A DNA stretch of 10,865 nucleotides from Candidatus Tayloriibacteriota bacterium. Lineage in GTDB: Bacteria; Patescibacteriota; Minisyncoccia; Phycocordibacterales; JARIHA01. A program made the translations under genes and the position numbers. The stretch covers positions 1-10,865 of the forward strand of contig JARIHA010000187.1 of assembly GCA_029288475.1 (NCBI GenBank), given 5' to 3'. Within the stretch, counting starts at the first letter, position 1. Every line of letters begins with the position of its first letter. Under the pieces are notes generated by a model. It was given only the letters and a program-made list of their open reading frames with translations, had not been told where the DNA came from and did no database searches. This document shows positions 1 through 4,960 of this stretch, piece by piece.

Positions 1-41
1 GTATGCGGTCGTCGGCAGCGTCAGATGTGTATAAGAGACAG
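1..41 (+). other. Residual Illumina Nextera adapter (not genomic)
   Basis: Bases 9-22 read TCGTCGGCAGCGTC and bases 23-41 read AGATGTGTATAAGAGACAG. Together these are the 33-base Nextera read-1 transposase adapter with its 19-base Tn5 mosaic end. Bases 1-8 sit where the 8-base i5 index lies in the library molecule and may be that index. The match is exact, so this is untrimmed library sequence at the contig edge. Genomic sequence can begin no earlier than base 42. Confidence 0.97.
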
Positions 42-55
42 CCTTAACTTATGAT

Positions 56-748
56 ATGGAAAAAAATAATGTAAATAAGTGTTGCAGAGGCTATTTCCTA
101 TGTAACTTTGCCATGAAAACTTGCTCTAAGATAAAATGGAAAAAAGTTATAGTTTTTTTAATCTTAACAATATTAAGCTCTTATTATATTTGTAATTATT
201 TTTTATATTTTGACTTATCACATAAATTTCAGAAAACCATATTAAATTCTCCTGATCCCACGATTATAATTCCTTTAGATAAAATTAACATACTTAGTGA
301 ATATGAAAGTTTTATACCTTATTCATTTACTAATTCTTTTCTTAATAAATTCGAAAATTGCTTTAAGAATTTAAATAATTTTAATACAGCTGGCTATACC
401 GCAACATCCTCAACTGACTTCTCAGGACTAGGAGGTATGAGTTTTAATGTTATATTGAATGATACCATAGTTGAGAATTTGTATATCGCATATGGTCAAA
501 CTAAATGTGTCTCTGTCCCTCTTCAGCAAACAGAGACTTTTAGTCTAAGTAATCTTATTATAAAGGGACCTATGATTATTCAAAACAATACAGCTACTCC
601 CATAAAAGCAAATACAAATAATACAGAAAGTTATTTATGGCCTGGAAAATTAAACGAATTTATTATTGCAGTAGTAATGTTTTTATTTTTTAGTACATTT
701 TGGTCGACTTTACTTGGAATTAGGGATATATTTTGGAAACAAATTTAA
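56..748 (+). CDS. Unknown two-TM membrane protein in AT-rich block, possibly 5'-truncated
   Basis: I do not recognise this 230-residue protein. It has a Lys-rich, Cys-containing N-terminus, a hydrophobic segment at about residues 31-52, a polar Asn/Thr-rich middle of about 150 residues, and a second hydrophobic segment at about 202-222 with a short basic tail. This suggests an exported loop anchored at both ends. The frame has no stop in genomic bases 42-55; the first upstream stop (TAA, 32-34) lies inside the adapter, so the true start may be missing. Another plausible start is the ATG at 113 (residue 20), which would give a compact basic head before the first TM. No Shine-Dalgarno is visible. 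Codons are strongly A/T-ending, unlike every other gene here, so it may come from another organism (assembly chimera) or have been acquired by transfer. Confidence 0.55.
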   Translation: MEKNNVNKCCRGYFLCNFAMKTCSKIKWKKVIVFLILTILSSYYICNYFLYFDLSHKFQKTILNSPDPTIIIPLDKINILSEYESFIPYSFTNSFLNKFENCFKNLNNFNTAGYTATSSTDFSGLGGMSFNVILNDTIVENLYIAYGQTKCVSVPLQQTETFSLSNLIIKGPMIIQNNTATPIKANTNNTESYLWPGKLNEFIIAVVMFLFFSTFWSTLLGIRDIFWKQI

Positions 749-942
749 AAGGATGTAAGTTTATCCTTATGTACAAACGAAAATATTTTTAGAAATTTTA
801 AAGATTAACTTTATAATTTCGAAAATGGAAAGTTCAGAGCTAATTATCAGGAAGGGTTTAAAATTTTCTGAAAAAGTCATATACGGTCACATATAAAAAA
901 GCTCCAAGAAAGGAATCATCAAAAATGGGCTTCCTACAAATT

Positions 943-969
943 AAAAAAGCCCCGACATTCTGTCGGGGC
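943..969 (-). terminator. Rho-independent terminator of the minus-strand TPR-like gene
   Basis: A perfect 9-bp stem (GCCCCGACA at 949-957, TGTCGGGGC at 961-969) closes a 3-base loop. It is followed on the minus strand by six T (943-948 read as A on the plus strand). It lies 22 bases beyond the stop of the gene at 992-2044. On the plus strand there is no T tract after the stem, so it is one-directional. Confidence 0.9.
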
Positions 970-991
970 GTAATGATAAAACGATCGAAAC

Positions 992-2044
992 CTATTCCAG
1001 AGTCAGTGTTTTTCGGGCATAAGCGGAAAGGATTGCTGACGAAGTCGCATCATCCGGAAGAAGCTGAAAAACATCGTGTAAGACGGGATTATGTAATCCA
1101 ATGTCGCTCTTTGCCGACCTGGTCGGGACGATTCTCCCAGTCTTAAGGGCAAGCAGGTCAAGAACTTCCTCTATCACGAAAGTTTTTTCCAGATCGAAGA
1201 GAATGCGGTATGTGATTCGGGCCACTAAAAGGTGATCGAGGTATACCGCACTTTGTGCAATATGCACCCAATCATCCGCTGTGTGATCCAGCCGGTCACA
1301 TTGGCAGTAGAGTAAGAGTGCCCAGGTGGCTATTCTTTGATTGGGAGTTTTTCCCTCAGAGCCGTTGCGAATCGGAGTAATGTTGCGAAGAAACTTTCGT
1401 ACCTCACCAACGCCAGCAAGAAGGGTAAACTTTTCCAACAAGCCCTTAATGCGTGGGGTAGGTTCAGTATCTCTTTCAATTCCCTTACTGACCCAAATTT
1501 TGAGATACAGTGGATTTTCAACATCACCACCGAGTTCGACGTATCTCTTGTGCCACATTTTCCACAGACTAGTTTGCGCCGCAGCATGCAAGCACTCAAT
1601 TGGATCTGTCACATCTTCCGGCCGTTTTGCTAAAACTGTATTTTTTTCATTTGCACCCGGATTTTCCCAGGTTCCATTCCACGAGGGTTCAATATTTCGG
1701 CGCCGAGCTTTGATCGCATCAATGAGTCTGGGAGGGACGCTGCGCGTTCTTTTTGGGTTTTGTATCCACTGCATGGGAGGAATGAGTAACTTAAAGTTCA
1801 TGCAGAGATTCAGATCGCGGTAAAAAAGCCTGGTTGCCTTTTGCACCAAACGCTGGTCTCTATTTTGAAAGCAGATTATGCTTAATAGCGAGATCAAATT
1901 TTGCGCATTGTACTCAAGCGCCCTCTCAATAATGGATAGGGCTTCGGCCGCGTTTCCGATATCGAGGGCTTCACGCGCATGTTTAGCCTCAGTTGCTTCA
2001 CGCACTCTGCGAAGTCCTTTTTGCCTGTCATCTTCAGTCATCAT
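992..2044 (-). CDS. Orphan all-helical protein with N-terminal TPR-like repeat
   Basis: This 350-residue protein is not recognised by function. Residues about 15-50 fit a TPR-type helix pair: small residues at the packing positions, an EAL core (residues 34-36) and an AL..N end (42-46), typical of protein-protein interaction scaffolds. The rest looks mainly helical, with many Arg/Lys and Trp residues and no signal peptide or clear TM segment, so a soluble cytosolic protein is likely. The start is one of two adjacent ATGs (2042-2044 or 2039-2041). The upstream sequence has only a weak GGA, not a clear Shine-Dalgarno. The gene is monocistronic, ends in a strong terminator at 943-969, and diverges from the CheD-like gene across a 158-bp gap. 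The coding frame is supported by length, terminator placement and ordinary protein composition; the many overlapping plus-strand frames are shorter and look unstructured. Confidence 0.75.
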   Translation of the reverse strand: MMTEDDRQKGLRRVREATEAKHAREALDIGNAAEALSIIERALEYNAQNLISLLSIICFQNRDQRLVQKATRLFYRDLNLCMNFKLLIPPMQWIQNPKRTRSVPPRLIDAIKARRRNIEPSWNGTWENPGANEKNTVLAKRPEDVTDPIECLHAAAQTSLWKMWHKRYVELGGDVENPLYLKIWVSKGIERDTEPTPRIKGLLEKFTLLAGVGEVRKFLRNITPIRNGSEGKTPNQRIATWALLLYCQCDRLDHTADDWVHIAQSAVYLDHLLVARITYRILFDLEKTFVIEEVLDLLALKTGRIVPTRSAKSDIGLHNPVLHDVFQLLPDDATSSAILSAYARKTLTLE

Positions 2045-2077
2045 AGGATTATTTCCGACTTGTCCATGTTCTGTTTT

Positions 2078-2096
2078 ACTTTGTAGTTAACAAAGT
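2078..2096. repeat. Inverted repeat in divergent intergenic region (possible operator)
   Basis: ACTTTGTAGTTAACAAAGT is a perfect 7-bp inverted repeat (2078-2084 and 2090-2096) around a 5-base centre. It lies 34 bases upstream of the minus-strand start and about 45 bases from the plus-strand -10. The size and symmetry suit a dimeric helix-turn-helix repressor, but no T tract follows and no regulator gene is nearby. Function is inference only. Confidence 0.4.
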
Positions 2097-2139
2097 CCCT
2101 TTTGAGAATTACATTTTTTTAATTGCAAGTCAATAAATA

Positions 2140-2148
2140 TGGTAATGT
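2140..2148 (+). promoter_or_regulatory. Putative extended -10 promoter of the CheD-like gene
   Basis: The bases TG-g-TAATGT form an extended -10 (hexamer 2143-2148). It resembles the TG-g-TAGTGT upstream of the purM-like gene: both sit in the string TATGGTARTGT. TTGCAA at 2123-2128 is too close (14 bases) to be a good -35. A start site near 2155 would give a leader of about 48 bases. Confidence 0.4.
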
Positions 2149-2202
2149 GCGCACATTCCTGAAAGTGTTTACAAATAAGTGTGAAACAGCCACTTCTTTG
2201 TT

Positions 2203-2739
2203 ATGATTAACGACATGTCAGAAGGAATTCCTAATCAAGAATCAAACAAGAAAATAGAAGAAACTCTATTGAGTGAAACTGTCTATGAGGCAGATCAATC
2301 ACCTGAATTTGACGAACATCTTAAGTCTAGAAAACATTTAAGGGCATGGCAGAGAAGCTTTAGCCCAGAATCCGCTGATAGCATCCAGTTTAGCGATTGG
2401 CACATGCCATGTCATAGCATTTTAACTCATACTGCGGATGGAATGTACCAGATCTTTCATGTTCAACCAAATAACCCTGGAGCAACCCTGCTTTCTTTTG
2501 ATCAGGAACAAACGCTGAAAAAACTGGGTGATAGGGATACTGAAGCGGTCGTGGTGAAAGGCAGCGGAAGTTGGTTTGATGCTGGAGATGGAAAGGAGCT
2601 CGAAAAAATGGGTATTAAGGTCAGACAAATTGTAGATGTTGAAAGTAAGCCGTGGAGAATGCTTTATGATCCAATTACGAATGAAATATGGGTGGACATT
2701 AGAGAACAAAAGGTGCTTAAAAAATACAAAGGCTTTTAA
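2203..2739 (+). CDS. CheD/CNF1-like (papain-like deamidase fold) protein, function unknown
   Basis: The 178-residue protein has a polar N-terminus (1-45), then a domain whose pattern resembles the chemoreceptor glutamine deamidase CheD. Cys70 is followed 16 residues later by His86 in the motif FHVQP; in CheD the catalytic Cys and the His of HxMLP are 17 apart. Later, VKGSGSWFDAGDG (118-130) parallels the CheD Gly-Gly-Ala loop. A segment with LEKMGI (133-138), a D-V pair (145-146), LYDP (154-157) and IWVD (162-165) parallels its C-terminal GI..v...DVGG...v.fD..tG.v.V stretch. Ser64 sits where CheD has its catalytic Thr. There is no signal peptide, so it should be cytosolic. No che genes or receptors are present, so the substrate is unknown. 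ATG 2203 and ATG 2215 are both possible starts; neither has a clear Shine-Dalgarno. The fold is inferred by eye; the existence of the gene is more certain than its family. Confidence 0.7.
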   Translation: MINDMSEGIPNQESNKKIEETLLSETVYEADQSPEFDEHLKSRKHLRAWQRSFSPESADSIQFSDWHMPCHSILTHTADGMYQIFHVQPNNPGATLLSFDQEQTLKKLGDRDTEAVVVKGSGSWFDAGDGKELEKMGIKVRQIVDVESKPWRMLYDPITNEIWVDIREQKVLKKYKGF

Positions 2740-2844
2740 AGTACTTCATAACTTTTTTTGATGGTCGCTTGTAGGCCTGTTTATTCAATTGACTCAAGAG
2801 CGTAAAGCGGTTGAATACTCGGCTTAACCTTTTAAGAACATAGA

Positions 2845-3423
2845 CTAATCACAATCTGTAGAGACATTGCTTAATGTGTATTGTCCATCGAGAAAATCAA
2901 CTCCGTCTGGATCGATGCCGTTGTCCCCGAGGGTAATCTTATTTTGTTCTCCCGGAGGAAGGAAGTCCAGATAATATCCATCACCTATCAAAATGCATTT
3001 AACAAAATGACCGTTACTGTTGTTAAATATTCTAACTTTAGCAAATGACGATGGAACACCGCGGTAGTATACATACCCTTGGCTGATGTTGTTTTGATTG
3101 TCTTTTATTGAAGGAAAGGTTGGAGCAGGAATTGCTGTTTTCATGTAAGATTGAAGAAGGGTTCCGAGGGTGCTCCAGTTGCCTTGCGCAGTACTTAAGG
3201 AGCCTCCGCTATAAGGCCATGACTCGTTATCGTTATAATATTCGGTGATGGCAATCTTTATCGTATTGAGGTCTATCGCTGCTTTTGCTGCGTAGGCGAC
3301 ATTTCGGGTCTGGATGAAAGACGCAAATGTTATTGAAAAGAGTAATCCAATGATACTAATGACAACTAGGAGTTCTATGAGAGTGAACCCAGATTTTTTT
3401 TGGTAAAAAGGAAGCGGCACCAT
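2845..3423 (-). CDS. Type IV pilin / GspG-like prepilin
   Basis: This 192-residue protein has a class III (prepilin) signal: a 12-residue basic leader ending in Gly12, then FTLIE, so prepilin peptidase (PilD) would cut between Gly12 and Phe13 and methylate the Phe. The +5 glutamate (Glu17), needed for subunit assembly, is present and is followed by the usual hydrophobic helix (about 18-37). Residues 42-65 (AKAAIDLNTIKIAITEYYND, then SWP) match the GspG/PilA helix-to-loop pattern in which a helix ends in a D...YP element. The C-terminal domain is beta-rich with single Cys residues at 144 and 191, which could form a disulfide. It lies alone on the minus strand, away from the minor pilins at the right end. 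Start ATG 3423 is supported by the extended -10 only 7 bases upstream, which makes the message probably leaderless. Confidence 0.9.
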   Translation of the reverse strand: MVPLPFYQKKSGFTLIELLVVISIIGLLFSITFASFIQTRNVAYAAKAAIDLNTIKIAITEYYNDNESWPYSGGSLSTAQGNWSTLGTLLQSYMKTAIPAPTFPSIKDNQNNISQGYVYYRGVPSSFAKVRIFNNSNGHFVKCILIGDGYYLDFLPPGEQNKITLGDNGIDPDGVDFLDGQYTLSNVSTDCD

Positions 3424-3430
3424 ACATTTA

Positions 3431-3439
3431 ATTGTAGCA
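3431..3439 (-). promoter_or_regulatory. Extended -10 of the GspG-like pilin gene, leaderless spacing
   Basis: On the minus strand TG-c-TACAAT (hexamer 3431-3436) lies 7 bases before the ATG at 3421-3423. Transcription would begin at or next to the start codon, leaving no room for a ribosome binding site. No -35 is recognisable at 16-18 bases, as is common for extended -10 promoters. Confidence 0.6.
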
Positions 3440-3493
3440 TAGTTAATGATTTACGATGTTGTTTTTGAAAATTAATTTTCCCCAATATAGAAA

Positions 3494-3502
3494 TGGTAAG
3501 AT
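3494..3502 (+). promoter_or_regulatory. Extended -10 of the 39-residue micro-ORF, leaderless spacing
   Basis: TG-g-TAAGAT (hexamer 3497-3502) lies 6 bases before the ATG at 3509. It mirrors the minus-strand element at 3431-3439, so the 85-bp gap 3424-3508 is a compact divergent promoter. No -35 is evident. Confidence 0.45.
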
Positions 3503-3508
3503 ATTATA

Positions 3509-3628
3509 ATGAAATCAGTCGTTCGGGGAATAGTTTTTTTTATTCTTTTGCCAGTTGGTTTGAGTCATGGTACGGGTGTTTTTGGTCTGGCTACTATTAA
3601 AGAAGCGAATGTATTGCTGGGAAAATAA
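3509..3628 (+). CDS. 39-residue hypothetical micropeptide with hydrophobic N-terminus
   Basis: ATG 3509 to TAA 3626-3628 encodes 39 residues beginning MKSVVRGIVFFILLPVGL: a Lys/Arg head and a hydrophobic stretch (about 7-18). This resembles a short signal peptide or single-pass membrane microprotein. It ends in a more polar tail (ATIKEANVLLGK). The -10 element 6 bases upstream supports a leaderless message. It could instead be the surviving N-terminus of a decayed exported protein, since nothing after the stop continues it. No homolog is recognised. Confidence 0.4.
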   Translation: MKSVVRGIVFFILLPVGLSHGTGVFGLATIKEANVLLGK

Positions 3629-3629
3629 A

Positions 3630-3659
3630 TTGACAAGAGTATACTATTCATGTTATTGT
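3630..3659 (+). promoter_or_regulatory. Promoter of the uORF / signal-anchor gene pair
   Basis: A consensus -35 TTGACA (3630-3635) and an extended -10 TG-t-TATTGT (hexamer 3654-3659) are separated by 18 bases. It begins 2 bases after the micro-ORF stop. Transcription from about 3666 gives a leader of about 54 bases to the upstream ORF and about 97 to the main ATG. Confidence 0.6.
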
Positions 3660-3701
3660 ACTCATTGATTTTATCGTTTTTTGACAATGTTGGATTGTGG
3701 C

Positions 3702-3711
3702 AGGAGGGAGG
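3702..3711 (+). promoter_or_regulatory. Strong Shine-Dalgarno pointing to ATG 3720, not to the main gene
   Basis: The purine run AGGAGGGAGG ends 8 bases before ATG 3720, an ideal distance. It lies 51 bases from ATG 3763, too far to serve it directly. It lies inside a longer GTG-started frame (from 3697), which argues against that GTG as a real start. Confidence 0.7.
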
Positions 3712-3719
3712 CAAAACAG

Positions 3720-3758
3720 ATGTTTTGTAATCTTCCGCAACCCCAATTCAACTCTTAG
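3720..3758 (+). CDS. 12-residue upstream ORF (leader peptide) coupled to the next gene
   Basis: ATG 3720 follows a very strong Shine-Dalgarno and encodes MFCNLPQPQFNS, ending at TAG 3756-3758, only 4 bases before ATG 3763 of the signal-anchored protein. It is in a different frame from that gene. The layout suggests translational coupling or reinitiation: ribosomes recruited at the strong site finish the short peptide and restart. The Pro-rich middle (residues 6-8) could slow ribosomes. It has no resemblance that I can name to known attenuator peptides. Confidence 0.45.
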   Translation: MFCNLPQPQFNS

Positions 3759-3762
3759 AATT

Positions 3763-4137
3763 ATGAAAAAATCGACCGTTATTTACATCCTCGTTGGTAC
3801 AGCAGCTCTCAGCTGTTTGCTCTTCGTCTTAATGGTCTTCTTGACCCCTAACGGGAACGAGAAAAAAATGAAGGTTGAACTGTTTCAGGACGAAATTCTC
3901 TTGCAGTCTCACGAGGCGGTTCTGCAGATCGCCGTGTCGAATGCCTTGTCCAGGCAGGCCGGAGATCTTCTGAAGCCAACGAACTTTCGAATTGTTTGGC
4001 GGGCAGAAAATGGCTACATTGGACATGGCGATTGGATTCCTGTGGGTACGGAAGACAGCATAAGAGTATGGATTCGAGAAAAGGAACAGAAAGATCCTCG
4101 GATCAGGTATGGTATTGAATATAAGTATATTGAGTAA
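3763..4137 (+). CDS. Small signal-anchored protein of unknown function
   Basis: From ATG 3763 the product is 124 residues: a basic MKKS head, one hydrophobic segment at about 6-27, then a polar soluble domain (28-124) with alternating beta-type stretches such as FRIVWRAENG (75-84) and a Tyr/Lys-rich C-terminus. It should be anchored in the cytoplasmic membrane with the domain outside. A longer frame from GTG 3697 exists but would bury the Shine-Dalgarno and place 22 atypical residues before a perfect signal-anchor start, so I reject it. Translation probably depends on the upstream ORF at 3720-3758. A terminator follows at 4147. Function is not recognised. Confidence 0.7.
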   Translation: MKKSTVIYILVGTAALSCLLFVLMVFLTPNGNEKKMKVELFQDEILLQSHEAVLQIAVSNALSRQAGDLLKPTNFRIVWRAENGYIGHGDWIPVGTEDSIRVWIREKEQKDPRIRYGIEYKYIE

Positions 4138-4146
4138 AAACTTTTT

Positions 4147-4190
4147 AACCCCATCAAGCGGACCCAGTCTGTTTGATGGGTTTTGCTTTT
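4147..4190 (+). terminator. Intrinsic terminator after the signal-anchored gene
   Basis: AACCCCATCAA (4147-4157) pairs with TTTGATGGGTT (4172-4182), with one bulged C and a 14-base loop. It is followed by the T-rich run TTTTGCTTTT from 4181. It begins 10 bases after the stop of the gene ending at 4137. Confidence 0.75.
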
Positions 4191-4218
4191 GCTGATATCT
4201 TTTTTAATTTCAAAAGCA

Positions 4219-4224
4219 TATAAT
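4219..4224 (+). promoter_or_regulatory. -10 box of the serine hydrolase gene
   Basis: A consensus TATAAT (4219-4224) lies 19 bases before ATG 4244 and gives a leader of about 13 bases with no Shine-Dalgarno. There is no TGN extension. No good -35 is found at 16-18 bases, where the terminator's T-rich tail lies. Confidence 0.5.
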
Positions 4225-4243
4225 TATTTGTATCAAAGTAACT

Positions 4244-4843
4244 ATGCCAAAACAAATTCTCATTATTCATGGGGGAGACGCTTTTGAAAAATACGAAGAA
4301 TATTTGTCGTATCTTAAGAATAAGCAGATCACGCTTGAGAAGCTGATCACTAAGGATTGGAAGAGAAATCTGTCGGAAGTGCTCGGCAGTGAGTACCAAG
4401 TCATGTCTCCTCTGATGCCAAACTCTCAAAATGCCCGCTATGCGGAATGGAAGATCTGGTTTAAAAAATTGATCATGCTTCTCGATGACGGAGCGGTTTT
4501 GATCGGACATTCGCTCGGTGGAATTTTTCTAGCCAAATATTTGTCTGAAAATGAATACCCGAAGAAGATCAGAGCAACTCTCCTGGTGGCGGCTCCTTAC
4601 AATACTGAAAATGAGCATCCTCTCGTGGATTTTATTATCTCATCGGATCTGTCCGGGCTTGCGAGGCAGGGAGGTGAAATATTCATTTATCAAAGTAAGG
4701 ATGATAAAGTGGTCCCGTACTCCAATGCACTCGGCTATCAAAAAGCCTTGCCGGAAGCCCACGTGCGGATCTTTGAAGACAGGCAGCATTTTAATCAATC
4801 AGAATTTCCAGAAATTGTGAGTGATATTAAATCCTTGAAATAG
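4244..4843 (+). CDS. RBBP9/YdeN-like alpha/beta serine hydrolase
   Basis: This 199-residue cytosolic protein is a compact alpha/beta hydrolase. The first strand and oxyanion region read ILIIHGGD (5-12). The nucleophile elbow is GHSLGG (88-93) with Ser90. The acid is probably Asp154 in SKDDKVVP, and the catalytic His is His182 in DRQHFN. The triad order (Ser, Asp, His) and the length match the RBBP9/YdeN family of small serine hydrolases, whose physiological substrates are poorly known. A lysine-rich insert at about 20-50 follows the first strand. The gene is a single-gene unit between a terminator and the purM-like promoter. ATG 4244 has no Shine-Dalgarno and a very short leader. Family assignment is strong; the substrate cannot be inferred. 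Confidence 0.88.
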   Translation: MPKQILIIHGGDAFEKYEEYLSYLKNKQITLEKLITKDWKRNLSEVLGSEYQVMSPLMPNSQNARYAEWKIWFKKLIMLLDDGAVLIGHSLGGIFLAKYLSENEYPKKIRATLLVAAPYNTENEHPLVDFIISSDLSGLARQGGEIFIYQSKDDKVVPYSNALGYQKALPEAHVRIFEDRQHFNQSEFPEIVSDIKSLK

Positions 4844-4879
4844 CGCAAATATTCCTGATTGTAATAAAAAAAGCGCTAT
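4840..4879. repeat. Inverted repeat overlapping hydrolase stop and purM-like promoter
   Basis: ATAGCGC (4840-4846) and GCGCTAT (4873-4879) form a perfect 7-bp inverted repeat with 26 bases between. The left arm covers the TAG stop of the hydrolase gene. The right arm abuts the extended -10 of the next gene. The A-rich spacer contains the proposed -35. It could be an operator pair or a weak 3' hairpin; no T tract follows. Confidence 0.35.
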
Positions 4880-4887
4880 GGTAGTGT
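4859..4887 (+). promoter_or_regulatory. Promoter of the purM-like gene
   Basis: A -35 TTGTAA (4859-4864) and an extended -10 TG-g-TAGTGT (hexamer 4882-4887) are exactly 17 bases apart. The predicted leader is about 67 bases and contains a small GCCA-ttg-TGGC hairpin near 4906-4916. Confidence 0.55.
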
Positions 4888-4947
4888 CTTTTCAGAGATA
4901 GTGCCATTGTGGCCTATCAAATCAACCGTAATTGCAACTTGTAAATC

Positions 4948-4953
4948 GGAGGA
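4948..4953 (+). promoter_or_regulatory. Strong Shine-Dalgarno of the purM-like gene
   Basis: GGAGGA lies 7 bases before ATG 4961. It is one of the few clear ribosome binding sites in this window and fixes the start of the gene. Confidence 0.85.
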
Positions 4954-4960
4954 ATAACCT

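Noticed and set aside
23..41. Tn5/IS50 transposon end
   Set aside because: The mosaic end is directly joined to the synthetic Nextera primer sequence, so it is library adapter and not a resident transposon.
747..770. Small hairpin AAGGAT/ATCCTT after the first gene as a terminator
   Set aside because: Only a 6-bp stem of weak pairs and no T tract follows.
925..1146. Plus-strand frame spanning the terminator and the end of the TPR-like gene
   Set aside because: It runs through a strong terminator stem and is antisense to a longer, better gene; no start signal.
1341..1823. 160-residue plus-strand frame
   Set aside because: Antisense to the 992-2044 gene, with low-complexity Ser/Phe-rich composition and no ribosome binding site; a shadow.
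2740..2844. Terminator between the convergent CheD-like and pilin genes
   Set aside because: A T7 tract (2752-2758) and an ATTCAA/TTGAAT pair exist, but no stem adjoins a T tract convincingly on either strand.
3681..3709. Second TTGACA as a -35 box
   Set aside because: The bases 16-18 downstream are GGAGGG-like, with no -10.
3697..3762. N-terminal extension of the 124-residue protein from GTG 3697
   Set aside because: It would contain the strong Shine-Dalgarno within the coding region and put 22 atypical residues ahead of a standard MKKS signal anchor.
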